Source of the DNA: Limivivens faecihominis
GTDB lineage: Bacteria > Bacillota > Clostridia > Lachnospirales > Lachnospiraceae
Reading direction: 5' to 3'
Length of the DNA: 64,000 nucleotides
NCBI RefSeq assembly: GCF_020686945.1
Contig: NZ_JAJEPR010000006.1
Coordinates: forward strand, 62,001-126,000
The position numbers and the translations under genes are program-made. Positions 35,243 to 44,224 of this stretch are shown one piece after another. A model generated the notes under the pieces. It did no database searches, was not told the origin of the DNA, and was given only the letters and a program-made list of their open reading frames with translations. The stretch's first letter is position 1; every line of letters begins with the position of its first letter.

Positions 35243-35542
35243 TTAAAGTCCTTCGAAGATCTCGATATCCTTGCTGTCAGCAGTAAGGGTAACGATTGCT
35301 TTCTTGGTCTTGGAAGTCTTGCCAACTACCATTCCACGGCGACGGTTCTTTCCGTCCTGGTTCATGGTATTTACGCTTTTAACTTTTGTTCCCTCGAACA
35401 TTTTTTCAACGGCTTCCTTGATCTGATTCTTAGTAGCATCGGTATGAACCAGGAAAGTGTATTTTTTCTCAGCCATAGCGTTCATGCTTTTCTCGGTAAC
35501 AACCGGTTTCAGGATGACATCATAGTACTTTACGTCTGCCAT
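35243..35542 (-). CDS. rplW: 50S ribosomal protein L23
   Basis: 99 aa: [56 protein letters not shown]. Docking site for trigger factor and SRP. Its ATG touches the rplD stop (1-nt overlap). Confidence 0.97.
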   Translation of the reverse strand: MADVKYYDVILKPVVTEKSMNAMAEKKYTFLVHTDATKNQIKEAVEKMFEGTKVKSVNTMNQDGKNRRRGMVVGKTSKTKKAIVTLTADSKDIEIFEGL

Positions 35543-36162
35543 TATGCGTACACCTCCTCGATTGCTGCTACAGCGTCCTTGGTCAGGACTACGGTATTGT
35601 ATTTCATTACATCGTATACGTTAATGGTGTTTACCAGAGCGGTCTTTACATCCGGGATATTTCTTGCGGAAAGAACCACGTTTGCATCGTTCTCTTTGGT
35701 AACTACCAGAGCTTTGTTCACGTTCAGGCTGTTCAGTACGTTCTGCATAGCCTTTGTTTTCGGAGCATCCATGGTCAGCTGATCCAGTACGATGAGCTTG
35801 TTAGCCTGTACACGGCTGGTCAGAGCGGACTTCAGAGCTGCTCTCTTTTCTTTTTTGTTCATTTTGAAAGAATAGTCTCTCGGAACCGGTGCGAATACCA
35901 TTCCGCCGCCTGTCCACTGCGGAGCTCTTGTTGAACCCTGTCTTGCATGACCGGTTCCTTTCTGTCTCCAGGGCTTTCTTCCGCCGCCAGATACTTCAGA
36001 ACGGGTTTTGGCCTTCTGTGTACCCTGACGATTATTTGCAAGCTGGTTTACAACTGCCATGTGTACGAGGTGCTCGTTGATCTCTACACCAAATACAGCA
36101 TCGTTCAGTTCGATGGTACCAACTTCTTTACCTTCCATATTGTAAACGGTTACGTTTGCCAT
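35542..36162 (-). CDS. rplD: 50S ribosomal protein L4
   Basis: 206 aa. Exit-tunnel loop: [38 protein letters not shown]. In E. coli and some Firmicutes L4 represses its own S10 operon through the leader, which makes it the first candidate ligand for the 37.3-37.55 kb leader here. Confidence 0.98.
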   Translation of the reverse strand: MANVTVYNMEGKEVGTIELNDAVFGVEINEHLVHMAVVNQLANNRQGTQKAKTRSEVSGGGRKPWRQKGTGHARQGSTRAPQWTGGGMVFAPVPRDYSFKMNKKEKRAALKSALTSRVQANKLIVLDQLTMDAPKTKAMQNVLNSLNVNKALVVTKENDANVVLSARNIPDVKTALVNTINVYDVMKYNTVVLTKDAVAAIEEVYA

Positions 36163-36192
36163 TCTGTTGTTCCTCCTTTCCTAAAAAGTGCC

Positions 36193-36828
36193 TTATTTAC
36201 CGGACTTAACGGTCTCTTTAACAGTTACTAATGCTTTCTTCGGTCCCGGTACGGCACCTTTCACTAAGAGAAGATTGTTTTCTACGTCAACTTTTACGAT
36301 CTCCAGGTTCTGAACAGTGATCTGTTTGTGACCCATGTGACCCGGCATTCCTTTTCCTTTGAAAACTTTGGACGGATCGGAGCAAGCGCCGTTGGAACCC
36401 TGATGACGATGGAATTTGGAACCATGAGCCATCGGACCTCTGTGCTGTCCGTTTTTCTTGATTGCGCCCTGGAAGCCTTTACCTTTGGAGATTGCAGTAG
36501 CGTCGATCTTGTCACCAGCGGTGAAGATGTCTGCTTTGATCTCCTGAGCAACTGCGTACTCCTCTGCGTTTTCAAATTTGAACTCTCTTACATATCTCTT
36601 GTAAGACACGCCAGCCTTGTCAAAGTGGCCTTTCATCGGTTTGTTGATGAGTTTCTCTCTCTTGTCAACAAAACCTACCTGTACTGCTTTGTAACCGTCG
36701 TTGTCTTCGGTTTTCACCTGAGTTACTACACAGGGACCAGCCTGAAGTACGGTTACCGGGGTTAATACTCCGTCTTCGTTGAAGATCTGAGTCATTCCGA
36801 CTTTTGTAGCTAAGATCGCTTTCTTCAT
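36193..36828 (-). CDS. rplC: 50S ribosomal protein L3
   Basis: 211 aa: [52 protein letters not shown] and the [37 protein letters not shown] loop near the peptidyl transferase centre. Confidence 0.98.
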   Translation of the reverse strand: MKKAILATKVGMTQIFNEDGVLTPVTVLQAGPCVVTQVKTEDNDGYKAVQVGFVDKREKLINKPMKGHFDKAGVSYKRYVREFKFENAEEYAVAQEIKADIFTAGDKIDATAISKGKGFQGAIKKNGQHRGPMAHGSKFHRHQGSNGACSDPSKVFKGKGMPGHMGHKQITVQNLEIVKVDVENNLLLVKGAVPGPKKALVTVKETVKSGK

Positions 36829-36966
36829 TCTTTTTACCTCCTGTTTTTCTACAGCGGATCACAGTTTGTGATCATCCTAGTCAAACAGTCAATATAAGTG
36901 GAACTTGACGTTACTTCTATATCAACCTTTTAGGATTCGCTCTAATTAAAGAATTGTGTTGGCTTA

Positions 36967-37287
36967 TCAGCCTTTTGCTTTCATCTTGATGTCAACATAG
37001 ACACCAGCGGGCATTTCCAGTCTGGACAGTGCATCTACTGTCTTCTGGGTCGGAGCGGTGATATCGATCAGTCTCTTGTGAGTTCTCTGCTCAAACTGTT
37101 CTCTGGAATCTTTGTACTTATGAACGGCACGAAGAATGGTTACTACCTCTTTCTTAGTGGGAAGGGGAACCGGTCCGCTCACCTGTGCTCCATTTTTCTT
37201 TACAGTTTCAATGATTTTTTTAGCAGATGCATCGATTAACTGATGATCATACGCTTTGAGAGTGATTCTCATTACCTGACTTGCCAT
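36967..37287 (-). CDS. rpsJ: 30S ribosomal protein S10
   Basis: 106 aa: [71 protein letters not shown]. First gene of the superoperon; also a transcription antitermination partner (NusE). A 138-bp gap follows before rplC. Confidence 0.98.
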   Translation of the reverse strand: MASQVMRITLKAYDHQLIDASAKKIIETVKKNGAQVSGPVPLPTKKEVVTILRAVHKYKDSREQFEQRTHKRLIDITAPTQKTVDALSRLEMPAGVYVDIKMKAKG

Positions 37288-37555
37288 AAAAAAAGTCGCC
37301 TCCTTATTCGCACTTTTAATGAGTACGACAAGCGGTGACTGTACACGCTCCCGGGTGTTTCACGAACATTCCGGGTTGTTTTCCATCAAGGCCTGGTGTG
37401 TTTCAGGCTCCCGAACACAATTATGTTCCTTTTCTGTGATGGTCAGTTTTAGTACAGTGACTTGTCGCCAGTTTTTAAACTTGACATTCGCTCCACGGAA
37501 AACCTGCGGATACCCGCAGCAACCTCACGTTTCAACGCTATCAAGGTCACAACAG
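37288..37555 (-). promoter_or_regulatory. Leader of the S10 operon
   Basis: About 268 nt between the predicted transcription start and rpsJ. It contains a CTGCGG/CCGCAG hairpin with a 4-nt loop (37504-37519) and GC-rich repeats of CCCGG and CACC type near rpsJ that can pair. Long leaders here are L4-responsive in several bacteria; whether this one is cannot be told from sequence alone. Confidence 0.5.
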
Positions 37556-37560
37556 TTTGT

Positions 37561-37589
37561 ATTATAATGGAAACGGTTCCAAAATGCAA
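37561..37589 (-). promoter_or_regulatory. Promoter of the S10-spc superoperon
   Basis: On the minus strand, TTGCAT (37584-37589) and TATAAT (37561-37566) are spaced by 17 bp. Confidence 0.8.
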
Positions 37590-37650
37590 GAGGTTTTTTC
37601 AAATTTTTTTAATTTTTTTCTAATTTTCTTTTTCAGGGCATTTTTCCAGG

Positions 37651-37690
37651 AAAAATGCCGGTCCGGCGGAGCTTTTTCCACCGGATCGGC
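37651..37690 (-). terminator. Terminator after the nitrite/sulfite reductase gene
   Basis: Minus-strand arms GCCGATCCGGTGG and CCGCCGGACCGGC (one mismatch), then ATTTTT, 30 bp past the stop of the gene. Confidence 0.8.
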
Positions 37691-37717
37691 ACAGTTTCTT
37701 CCTTATATAATAGGTTC

Positions 37718-39280
37718 TTATCTGAGATAAAGTGCTGCCACAGCTTCGATGCCGCCCGGATGTTTCTCATTCCAGGTATTGAAATCCTCTCCGCTCTCAG
37801 CAACAGCTTTGCCTAAAGCCACAAGAAATTCCGGAATATCGGCCTCAGCCATGGTTCCAGCCTCGTGGCCCATGGTCTCCTCTTCCTGGCGCTCACAGCC
37901 GTTGATATAGAGGACAAAGCCGGATTCCAGTTTTCCATCCACCTTTACGGAAGCGCCGCGGAAGCCCAGAGCGCCTGTCTGGTGGGTACCACAGGAGGAA
38001 GGACAGCCGGAGATATGGATCTGGGGCAGGGTTCCGTCGGGAAGACCAGCTTCCTTTACCCGCTCCACACAGGCCCGCAGAAGTCCCTGGGAATCCCGAA
38101 GTCCCACCTGGCAGACGGAAGCGCCGATGCAGCTGACAGAGGTTTCAAAAAGACTCTGAGCCATATCTTTCTGAATGATCGTGTTGAGACGCTCTGCCTC
38201 CGCTCCGGTCAGATTGATGATGTAGGCTGTCTCATAGGGTGCCAGCCGAAGCTCCACTCCCTCGATCTCTTCCATGGCGTCTGCGAGCTCACAGAAGACT
38301 GCCGGGTCCGGCATACCGCCGATCGGATGCCAGGCCAGGGCATAGAGACCTTCCTGTTTCTGCTCAATGGCGTTGCTGCCGGTGAAAACGGTTTCATCGC
38401 CTGTTTTCCTGCTGTTTTCCGTGGAAGCTTCTTTAAGATCTTTCAGCTTCAGGTCTTCGCCGGAGGCACAGACCTCTTTTAATTTTTCCTGAAAAGCTTC
38501 CTTATATTTCTCCGGACTGCCTAAAGACTCCTGCATATAGCGGGTTCTCGCCTTGCCGCGGTTCTCGTAGTTTCCGTAGGTGCGGAAGGTCAGCCACATA
38601 GCCCTGATATAAAAGAGGATATCATCCGGCTCCACGGCCTCCGCCACTTTCACACCAAACCGGGGATTGTTTCCCAGGCCGCCGGCGCTGTAGACATCAA
38701 ATTTTCCGTCTTCCCTGGCCGCAAAGCCCAGATCACGGTAGGTAGCATGGGTGAGGTTCGCCGGTGAGCTGGAAAAGCCGACTTTCAGCTTTCTCGGCAT
38801 CTTCTCCGCCTTAATAAAATGCATCAGATAATCACCTGCGGCTTTGGCATAAGGCTGAACGTTGAAATATTCGCCTTTCTCCACGCCGGCCAGCGGGGAG
38901 CACATAATATTCCGGGGGAAATCTCCGCCTCCGCCCATGGTGACGATCCCCGCATCCAGGGCTTTCTCCATAATCTCACAGACAGCCGTCTCATTCAGAT
39001 CATGAAGCTGGATGGACTGACAGGTGGTAAAATGCATCCTTTTCACCTGGTATTCCCGGATCATTTTTGCGATAAAACATACTTTTTCTCTGGGAACGAC
39101 TCCCGCCGTCATACGGAGACGAAGCATACTGGCTTTTCCATCCTTCTGGGCATAGCTTCCATAAAGACCGGAGAAGCCCTTGTAATCATTTTTCTTCAGC
39201 TCGCCTTTGTAAAAGGCCGCTGTTTTTTCCCGGAAAGCAGGAAGGTCCTGCTTCCACTCCTGTGGATCTATCGGTTTCAT
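37718..39280 (-). CDS. Nitrite/sulfite reductase (siroheme-[4Fe-4S])
   Basis: 520 aa. It has the duplicated ferredoxin-type nitrite/sulfite reductase fold, with the cofactor-binding cysteines in VSCIGASVCQVG (C-x5-C) and SGCPSSCGTHQ (C-x3-C). The enzyme makes ammonia from nitrite or sulfide from sulfite using six electrons; the sequence does not say which. It starts MKPIDPQEWKQDLPAFREK at ATG 39280. It is a single-gene unit, with promoter TTGTTC-17-TATACT and terminator. No sulfate-activation or nitrate-reductase genes are nearby. It diverges from the HTH protein at 39715, which may control it. Confidence 0.88.
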   Translation of the reverse strand: MKPIDPQEWKQDLPAFREKTAAFYKGELKKNDYKGFSGLYGSYAQKDGKASMLRLRMTAGVVPREKVCFIAKMIREYQVKRMHFTTCQSIQLHDLNETAVCEIMEKALDAGIVTMGGGGDFPRNIMCSPLAGVEKGEYFNVQPYAKAAGDYLMHFIKAEKMPRKLKVGFSSSPANLTHATYRDLGFAAREDGKFDVYSAGGLGNNPRFGVKVAEAVEPDDILFYIRAMWLTFRTYGNYENRGKARTRYMQESLGSPEKYKEAFQEKLKEVCASGEDLKLKDLKEASTENSRKTGDETVFTGSNAIEQKQEGLYALAWHPIGGMPDPAVFCELADAMEEIEGVELRLAPYETAYIINLTGAEAERLNTIIQKDMAQSLFETSVSCIGASVCQVGLRDSQGLLRACVERVKEAGLPDGTLPQIHISGCPSSCGTHQTGALGFRGASVKVDGKLESGFVLYINGCERQEEETMGHEAGTMAEADIPEFLVALGKAVAESGEDFNTWNEKHPGGIEAVAALYLR

Positions 39281-39351
39281 GAGGTACTTCCTTTCCTTTA
39301 ATTACACGGATTGTTCCGTGCTTCGCACTCTCACAATCCTTCCTGAAATTA

Positions 39352-39380
39352 AGTATAACATAAAAGGAGCCAGGGAACAA
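39352..39380 (-). promoter_or_regulatory. Promoter of the nitrite/sulfite reductase gene
   Basis: On the minus strand, TTGTTC (39375-39380), 17 bp, TATACT (39352-39357). Confidence 0.6.
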
Positions 39381-39606
39381 TGAAAAAGCCTTCTGTTCCC
39401 CGGCGAATTTTCGTATTTTAAAGGAAAGGCATGCCCCTGTCCCAGGATCAGCTTCCATATTCCACCCGACGGGTTGGGAAGGAGGGGTGCCGGATGAAAA
39501 CGGACAGAGGCATGCAGTTGACACCAGAATTATTTTACACTATTTTTTCCGCTTTGGTATGTTTAGACATAAATTTAGACATTTTTTCACTTTGACTCTG
39601 TATCAC

Positions 39607-39635
39607 TTGACATTCTCTTTTCCCGGTCATACAAT
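39607..39635 (+). promoter_or_regulatory. Promoter of the HTH protein gene
   Basis: TTGACA (39607-39612), 17 bp, TACAAT (39630-39635). A near-consensus sigma-A promoter about 80 bp before the TTG start. Confidence 0.8.
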
Positions 39636-39714
39636 ATTTTATATTTGCGTAACTGTTCACTACTTTCATAGTTATATTTGCACTTTACATTTTTTTGCAA
39701 AGGAGGACCTTCCA

Positions 39715-41160
39715 TTGTCCGATTTTTCCGATCTTCTGGATCATGCTATTGCCCGTTCCAATCTCTCCATGCTCGAACTGCAGGAAGCCAGCGGCATTCC
39801 GATCAGCTATCTTTACAAGCTCCGCAAGGGAGTACGTTTTACGAAAAAATATACCCCCAACGTTCTGTCCCTGATCTACGCTCTCCAGTGCCCCAAGGCC
39901 GAAGAAGCCCGGCTGCTTCAGGAGTTCCAGATCGAAACCATCGGAAAAGAAACTTTCCGTTGTCTCCATTCCATCCGCGACATCATCGCTTCCATCGGCC
40001 CCAGGGATCTCCGGGAGTTTCCGCCGGTTTCTTCAGAAACCCATGATTTTTCCTCTTCTGCTCGTCTCTCCGGCGAGCTGGAGATCAATGCCTGTTTAAG
40101 GAAACTTCTCCTGGAGCAGGCGGCTCAGAAGGAAAAAGGCTCTGTGCTGATGCTGGGAGGCGAGCAGCATTCTTTCTTAAAAGAAACCATTCCGCCGATC
40201 CTCCACAATTCCGACGTGCAGGTGAGGCATCTCTTCCGTCTCGACAGCCATACCTACCCGGAAAGCGAATCCCACAATCTGGAGACCTTAAAGCCCATTC
40301 TCCGATACTTTTTCTGTGGTTTTGGTTATCATCCGAAATATATCTATACTTACAATGACAGTTATGACCGCAGGATTACGATTTTCGATACGCTGCTCAT
40401 TTTCGGCCACAAGATTGCCATCGCCATGACCGGCGAGGATCATGCTCTGGTGCTGACCAGTCCGGATGAAATCGCTTTCTTCGAGGCGCGTTTTCAGGAT
40501 CTCTACAACTCCGGTCAGACTCTTATGACTTCCATTTCCGGGCTTATGGGTCTGCAGAACGCTTTTATGGATGCAGAAGCCACGGTGAAAAATTATACTT
40601 ACTATTCCCTTGAAAATTCCTTCTGTTCCCTTTCCTTCCTGAGCAAGGATATGCTCTTTGCCCATCTGGCAGTACGGGATGAGGAGACAGAGCAGCTTCT
40701 GGCTGATTTTCTCAGACGCTCCGAATATCTTCTGGAGCAGAAGCGTGTTTTCTATTACACGAAGGATTCCGTCCGCCAGTTTCTCGCCGACGGAAAGCTC
40801 GAATACCTTCCACAGGATCTCTACACGCCTCTGAATCCCCAGGAACGGCTGCTGGTGCTCCGGCGTCTCTTGAACCGCTGCACCCATCCCACCAGGAATC
40901 TGGAATATCATCTGATTTTGGACAACGCTTTCCCCATTCATCCCAATGCCATGATCGATGCCCTCTCCAAGAGCGCCAACTTCGTGGGTTACTATAACAA
41001 CGACGATGTCTTTGAAACCTACCGCATTAAAGAGCCCAACCTCTCCAAATGGATCTATTTCTTTCTGGAGTCCCTGGCCTCCAGCGACTGGATATATAGC
41101 AATGAAGAACAGGCAGCGTTTCTGGAGGATGAGATTCAGAAGTTTTCACAGGAACATTAA
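39715..41160 (+). CDS. HTH-domain protein, about 480 aa, unknown effector part
   Basis: 481 aa from TTG 39715 (MSDFSDLLDHAIARSNLSM), chosen because AAAGGAGG lies 8 nt upstream; the longer frame would run through the promoter. Residues 1-60 look like a helix-turn-helix (SMLELQEASGIPISYLYKLRKGVRF), followed by a long alpha/beta region without a motif I know. It resembles large clostridial HTH proteins of the one-component or sensory type. Its place, divergent from the nitrite/sulfite reductase gene, suggests but does not prove control of that gene. No membrane segment is seen. Confidence 0.65.
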   Translation: MSDFSDLLDHAIARSNLSMLELQEASGIPISYLYKLRKGVRFTKKYTPNVLSLIYALQCPKAEEARLLQEFQIETIGKETFRCLHSIRDIIASIGPRDLREFPPVSSETHDFSSSARLSGELEINACLRKLLLEQAAQKEKGSVLMLGGEQHSFLKETIPPILHNSDVQVRHLFRLDSHTYPESESHNLETLKPILRYFFCGFGYHPKYIYTYNDSYDRRITIFDTLLIFGHKIAIAMTGEDHALVLTSPDEIAFFEARFQDLYNSGQTLMTSISGLMGLQNAFMDAEATVKNYTYYSLENSFCSLSFLSKDMLFAHLAVRDEETEQLLADFLRRSEYLLEQKRVFYYTKDSVRQFLADGKLEYLPQDLYTPLNPQERLLVLRRLLNRCTHPTRNLEYHLILDNAFPIHPNAMIDALSKSANFVGYYNNDDVFETYRIKEPNLSKWIYFFLESLASSDWIYSNEEQAAFLEDEIQKFSQEH

Positions 41161-41203
41161 AAAGGACCGGAAATCTTGTAATTTTGTCAAGGTTTCCGAT
41201 CCT
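41161..41203. terminator. Bidirectional terminator between convergent genes
   Basis: GGACCGGAAATCTTG and CAAGGTTTCCGATCC pair with small mismatches. The minus strand ends in CCTTTTT, the plus strand in CCTTCTCTATTT. It ends both the HTH gene and the envelope operon. Confidence 0.7.
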
Positions 41204-41210
41204 TCTCTAT

Positions 41211-42242
41211 TTAAAGCGTATCATAGCCAGTAACCTGGCAGCTTAAGGGGTAGCCGCCGCTTCCGCAAACATAAGCGGAACCGGCGAAGGCCAGCTCGGT
41301 ATCGTAATAAGCACCGTCCACAATGGTCCAGCAATGGCGGGTGAAGCCGTCTGCGGCCCCGTCACGGCTGCCGTGGATACGGCCGCGGACCAGAGTGACA
41401 TCGCAGCCTGCGGCGTTGGTCAGATGTGCGAAGGCTGCTGCGAAGTTGTAACAGTTTCCCATACGGGTCGTCAGCATCTCATAAGCGTAGTCCACATCCC
41501 AGCCGTCGTAGTAGCTGTAGTTTCTCCAGGTCATATAGCTGAAATTGCTGTGGCTTACCATATAATTATAGCAGGCCTGGATCTTATCAGAACGGCTCAT
41601 GGAGTCGTTGGTGATCTGGCTTAAGATCTCCTGGCATTTGAGCTCCAGAAGCTCGGATCTGCTCAGAGGTGCCTCTCCGTTGGCGCTGATCGTTGTCCCG
41701 TTGATGGTACGGTTTTTGATCATCTCACCGGTTTTCGGACTGAAATAGTATTTCTTTCCGTCGATGATCTGCCAGCCGGTCAGCATCTCTCCGCGGTAGG
41801 AGAAATAGTACTGTTTTTTTCCGATGGTCTGGATTCCCGGCAGGGCCCGGCCCCGCTTACTGAAATAAAACTGCTTCTTATTGATCTTCTGCCAGCCGGT
41901 GAGGAACTGCCCTCTTCTGTCAGCAAAATAGACGATCGAGCCTTTGCGGATAAAGCGGCTGGTCATGAGACGGCCCCGTGCATCAAAGCAGTAAATTTTT
42001 CCGTTGATGCCGATGATCGCATCTTTCACCATCTTGCCTTTGGAATTAAACCAGTACTTATATCCCTTATAAGTGACCCAGCGGTTGATACGGGGACTGA
42101 CCTGAGCCACTCCCCCTAAATTGTCAGAAGTGCTTACTGTCTTTAAGCTTTCCACAGAATCAGCTGCCGCCACGGGGGCTGCAACTGAACCTGCCAGCAG
42201 AACAACTGCACTTATGAAAGCCAGTGCTCTTGTTTGCTTCAT
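41211..42242 (-). CDS. Secreted choline-binding-like repeat / transglutaminase protein
   Basis: 343 aa. A signal peptide (about 1-27) is followed by five to six cell-wall-binding-type repeats (about 50-180): GYKYWFNSKGKMVKDAI, GKIYCFDARGRLMTS, KQFYFSKRGRALPG, KQYYFSYRGEMLTGW, KKYYFSPKTGEM. The transglutaminase-like domain has Cys in TRMGNCYNFAAAFAHL (near 265), His in FTRHCWTIV (near 305) and Asp in AYYDTELAF. It presumably acts on wall-attached proteins or peptides. Last gene of the operon starting at 48638; 23 bp after the previous stop. Confidence 0.85.
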   Translation of the reverse strand: MKQTRALAFISAVVLLAGSVAAPVAAADSVESLKTVSTSDNLGGVAQVSPRINRWVTYKGYKYWFNSKGKMVKDAIIGINGKIYCFDARGRLMTSRFIRKGSIVYFADRRGQFLTGWQKINKKQFYFSKRGRALPGIQTIGKKQYYFSYRGEMLTGWQIIDGKKYYFSPKTGEMIKNRTINGTTISANGEAPLSRSELLELKCQEILSQITNDSMSRSDKIQACYNYMVSHSNFSYMTWRNYSYYDGWDVDYAYEMLTTRMGNCYNFAAAFAHLTNAAGCDVTLVRGRIHGSRDGAADGFTRHCWTIVDGAYYDTELAFAGSAYVCGSGGYPLSCQVTGYDTL

Positions 42243-42265
42243 CTTTTGTTCTCTCCTTATTTCTC

Positions 42266-43279
42266 TTAAAGTGCTACATGAAGGATTGGATGGAGCTCAT
42301 AGACTCCGTAGGGAGCTCCATAATATTTATTATAATTCTTCGCCTCCGCAAAGAGCGGATCGTAAACCAGACCGTTGATCTCCGCCCAGCTGTGAGCCAG
42401 GCCCCAGGTGCCGTCGGAATCCGTGCAGACATAGATATTTGTATAGCCGATGGCCTTTGCCAGATAAGCAAAAGCGCAAGCATCGGACTCACAGTTTCCA
42501 CCGCCCAGCAGGAAATGATCATTGGCATAAAGTGCCGGCCATCCCGGCTCGTTGACAAATTTCCGTCTCATGACGTAGGGCTTCTTGATGACCCAGTCAA
42601 AGCAGGCTTTCAGCTTCTGCTCCTGCGTCATGCTGGAATTGGTGATCTCCGCAGCGATCTTTTTTGCCCGCTCCAGAGTCTCGATATCCTGCACCTTCAC
42701 GTCGCTGAGTTTCTTGCCGTCACCGTCATAGTAGAGATTTCCGTTCTGAGTGGCGACTTTTTTCATCTCCAGTCTTCCCCGGTCAGAGAGGTAATAGGTG
42801 GTGTTGCCCACAGTCTGGGTTCCGGTGAGAAGAATACCCTTCTGACTGAAAAGATAGGCCTTGCCGTTGATGGTCTGAAGTCCTTTTCTAAGCGCTCCGT
42901 CATTTCCGAAGTAGGCAAGTCCGTAAGGGAACTGCTGCCAGCCTTTTCTTGCGCTTCCGTCTGCTTTCAGAAAATAAAATTTTCCATCTACGCACACAAA
43001 GCAGTTCTTTTTGATCGTTCCCCAGTGATCTGCCCGGTATTTTTTCCCTTTATAAAAGACCCAGGAATCCTTTACCAGCTTTCCTCTCTGATTGAAATAG
43101 CAGGTCTTGTTCTTGATTCTGACAAAACCTTTTGCAATTTTTCCATTCTTATAATAATAGGCGACGCCATTTGAGGCTTTCTGCCAGCCCTCTTTTTTTG
43201 TCTCTGCGGCAGAAACCGGAAGACTCAGAAGAAGGCAGATCAGCAGGGCAAAAAACCCAATCTTTCTCTTTTTCATCAT
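42266..43279 (-). CDS. Secreted choline-binding-like repeat / transglutaminase protein
   Basis: 337 aa, same architecture as its neighbour at 41211. Signal peptide about 1-24 (KIGFFALLICLLLSLPVSAAE). Repeats at about 35-185: NGVAYYYKNGKIAKGFV, KTCYFNQRGKLVKD, GKFYFLKADGSARKGW, LAYFGNDGALRKG, KAYLFSQKGILLTG. Transglutaminase core: GGGNCESDACAFAYLAKAIG (Cys near 272), GLAHSWAEINGLVYDPLFA (His, Asp). The repeats probably bind the envelope. The pair likely arose by gene duplication within the operon. Confidence 0.85.
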   Translation of the reverse strand: MMKKRKIGFFALLICLLLSLPVSAAETKKEGWQKASNGVAYYYKNGKIAKGFVRIKNKTCYFNQRGKLVKDSWVFYKGKKYRADHWGTIKKNCFVCVDGKFYFLKADGSARKGWQQFPYGLAYFGNDGALRKGLQTINGKAYLFSQKGILLTGTQTVGNTTYYLSDRGRLEMKKVATQNGNLYYDGDGKKLSDVKVQDIETLERAKKIAAEITNSSMTQEQKLKACFDWVIKKPYVMRRKFVNEPGWPALYANDHFLLGGGNCESDACAFAYLAKAIGYTNIYVCTDSDGTWGLAHSWAEINGLVYDPLFAEAKNYNKYYGAPYGVYELHPILHVAL

Positions 43280-43300
43280 GTTCCCTCTTTTCCAGAAGTC

Positions 43301-44224
43301 TTAGTATTCTTCTCTTGCGGTGCTTCCGTCGGAGTAGATGATCTCGTAGTAGCCGTGGCCGCTTCCGTCGCAGTCGTCATAAGCCTGACGGCTCACCTCG
43401 TATTTACCCTGGGGAGCTGCTGCGCTCTGGCCGGAAGAAGCCTGGGATGCTGCCTGCTGGGCTGCAGCTGCTGCCGCCTGAGCCTCCGCTGCTGCCTGGG
43501 CCTGAGCTGCCTCCTCGGCTTTCACTGCGGCATCTGCGCTCTCTTTATCCTTGCTTAAGAAAGAACGGGCAATATAGCCGGTGGTCTCACCCATCACAAC
43601 CTTATACCACTTGGGAGCAGCTCCGGTCACAGTCACTTCCTGGCCTAAGGATGCCACAGCCAGGGCCTCGGAATCGCCGTTGGCCTCTGCCCGGACATAA
43701 ACGTCATTTACCACATACATGGTCACTTCTTTGTCAAACTCCACCTCGTCTGCGGTCTCGGCGGCCTCTTTGTCCTTGCCCTCCGCATTCTTGTACTCGA
43801 TGTAAAGGAAACCATTATCCTTTACCAGTACGGGATCAGTCATGGCTGTCACATCCGCATCCGCGAAAACATGAACCTCTCCGTCCTCGCCAGTCAGTGT
43901 AAGTCCTGTAACGGTGCCTTCGCTCTCCGCTTCGGTCTCAGTCTCTGCGGTCTCGGTCTCTTCCTCTGCTGCGCCGACAACGGCCTCTTTTACGACATAG
44001 CCGGACTCATTTTTCAGAGTCACGATGGTCTCGCCGTCTTTTTTCACTTCCACATCGGGAGCGGCCTCGGTCTCAGCTTCGGTTTCCTCTGTCTCTGTCT
44101 CCAGCTCGGTGCTGACGGTCTCTGTTTCCGTCTCCGTCTCTGCCGCTGATACGGCGGGCGCTGTCATTCCAAGGACGGACACGACTGCCAGTCCCAGCAT
44201 TGCTTTTACTGCCTGTCTTTTCAT
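43301..44224 (-). CDS. Secreted SH3-domain protein with acidic and Ala-rich linkers
   Basis: 307 aa. Signal peptide about 1-28. A Glu/Thr-rich stretch (TETETETVSTELETETEE, about 30-55) and a second one (about 85-105) lead to an SH3b-type domain (about 165-225: YVVNDVYVRAEANGDSEALAVASLGQEVTVTG...GETTGYIARSFLS). An Ala/Gln-rich helix (about 235-265) and a short C-terminus with GHGYYEIIYSDGS follow. SH3b domains of this sort bind peptidoglycan. Its ATG overlaps the DHHW gene stop by 4 nt. Confidence 0.8.
   Translation of the reverse strand: MKRQAVKAMLGLAVVSVLGMTAPAVSAAETETETETVSTELETETEETEAETEAAPDVEVKKDGETIVTLKNESGYVVKEAVVGAAEEETETAETETEAESEGTVTGLTLTGEDGEVHVFADADVTAMTDPVLVKDNGFLYIEYKNAEGKDKEAAETADEVEFDKEVTMYVVNDVYVRAEANGDSEALAVASLGQEVTVTGAAPKWYKVVMGETTGYIARSFLSKDKESADAAVKAEEAAQAQAAAEAQAAAAAAQQAASQASSGQSAAAPQGKYEVSRQAYDDCDGSGHGYYEIIYSDGSTAREEY

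Noticed and set aside
39487..39714. N-terminal extension of the HTH protein
   Set aside because: The extension overlaps a near-consensus promoter; TTG 39715 has AAAGGAGG.
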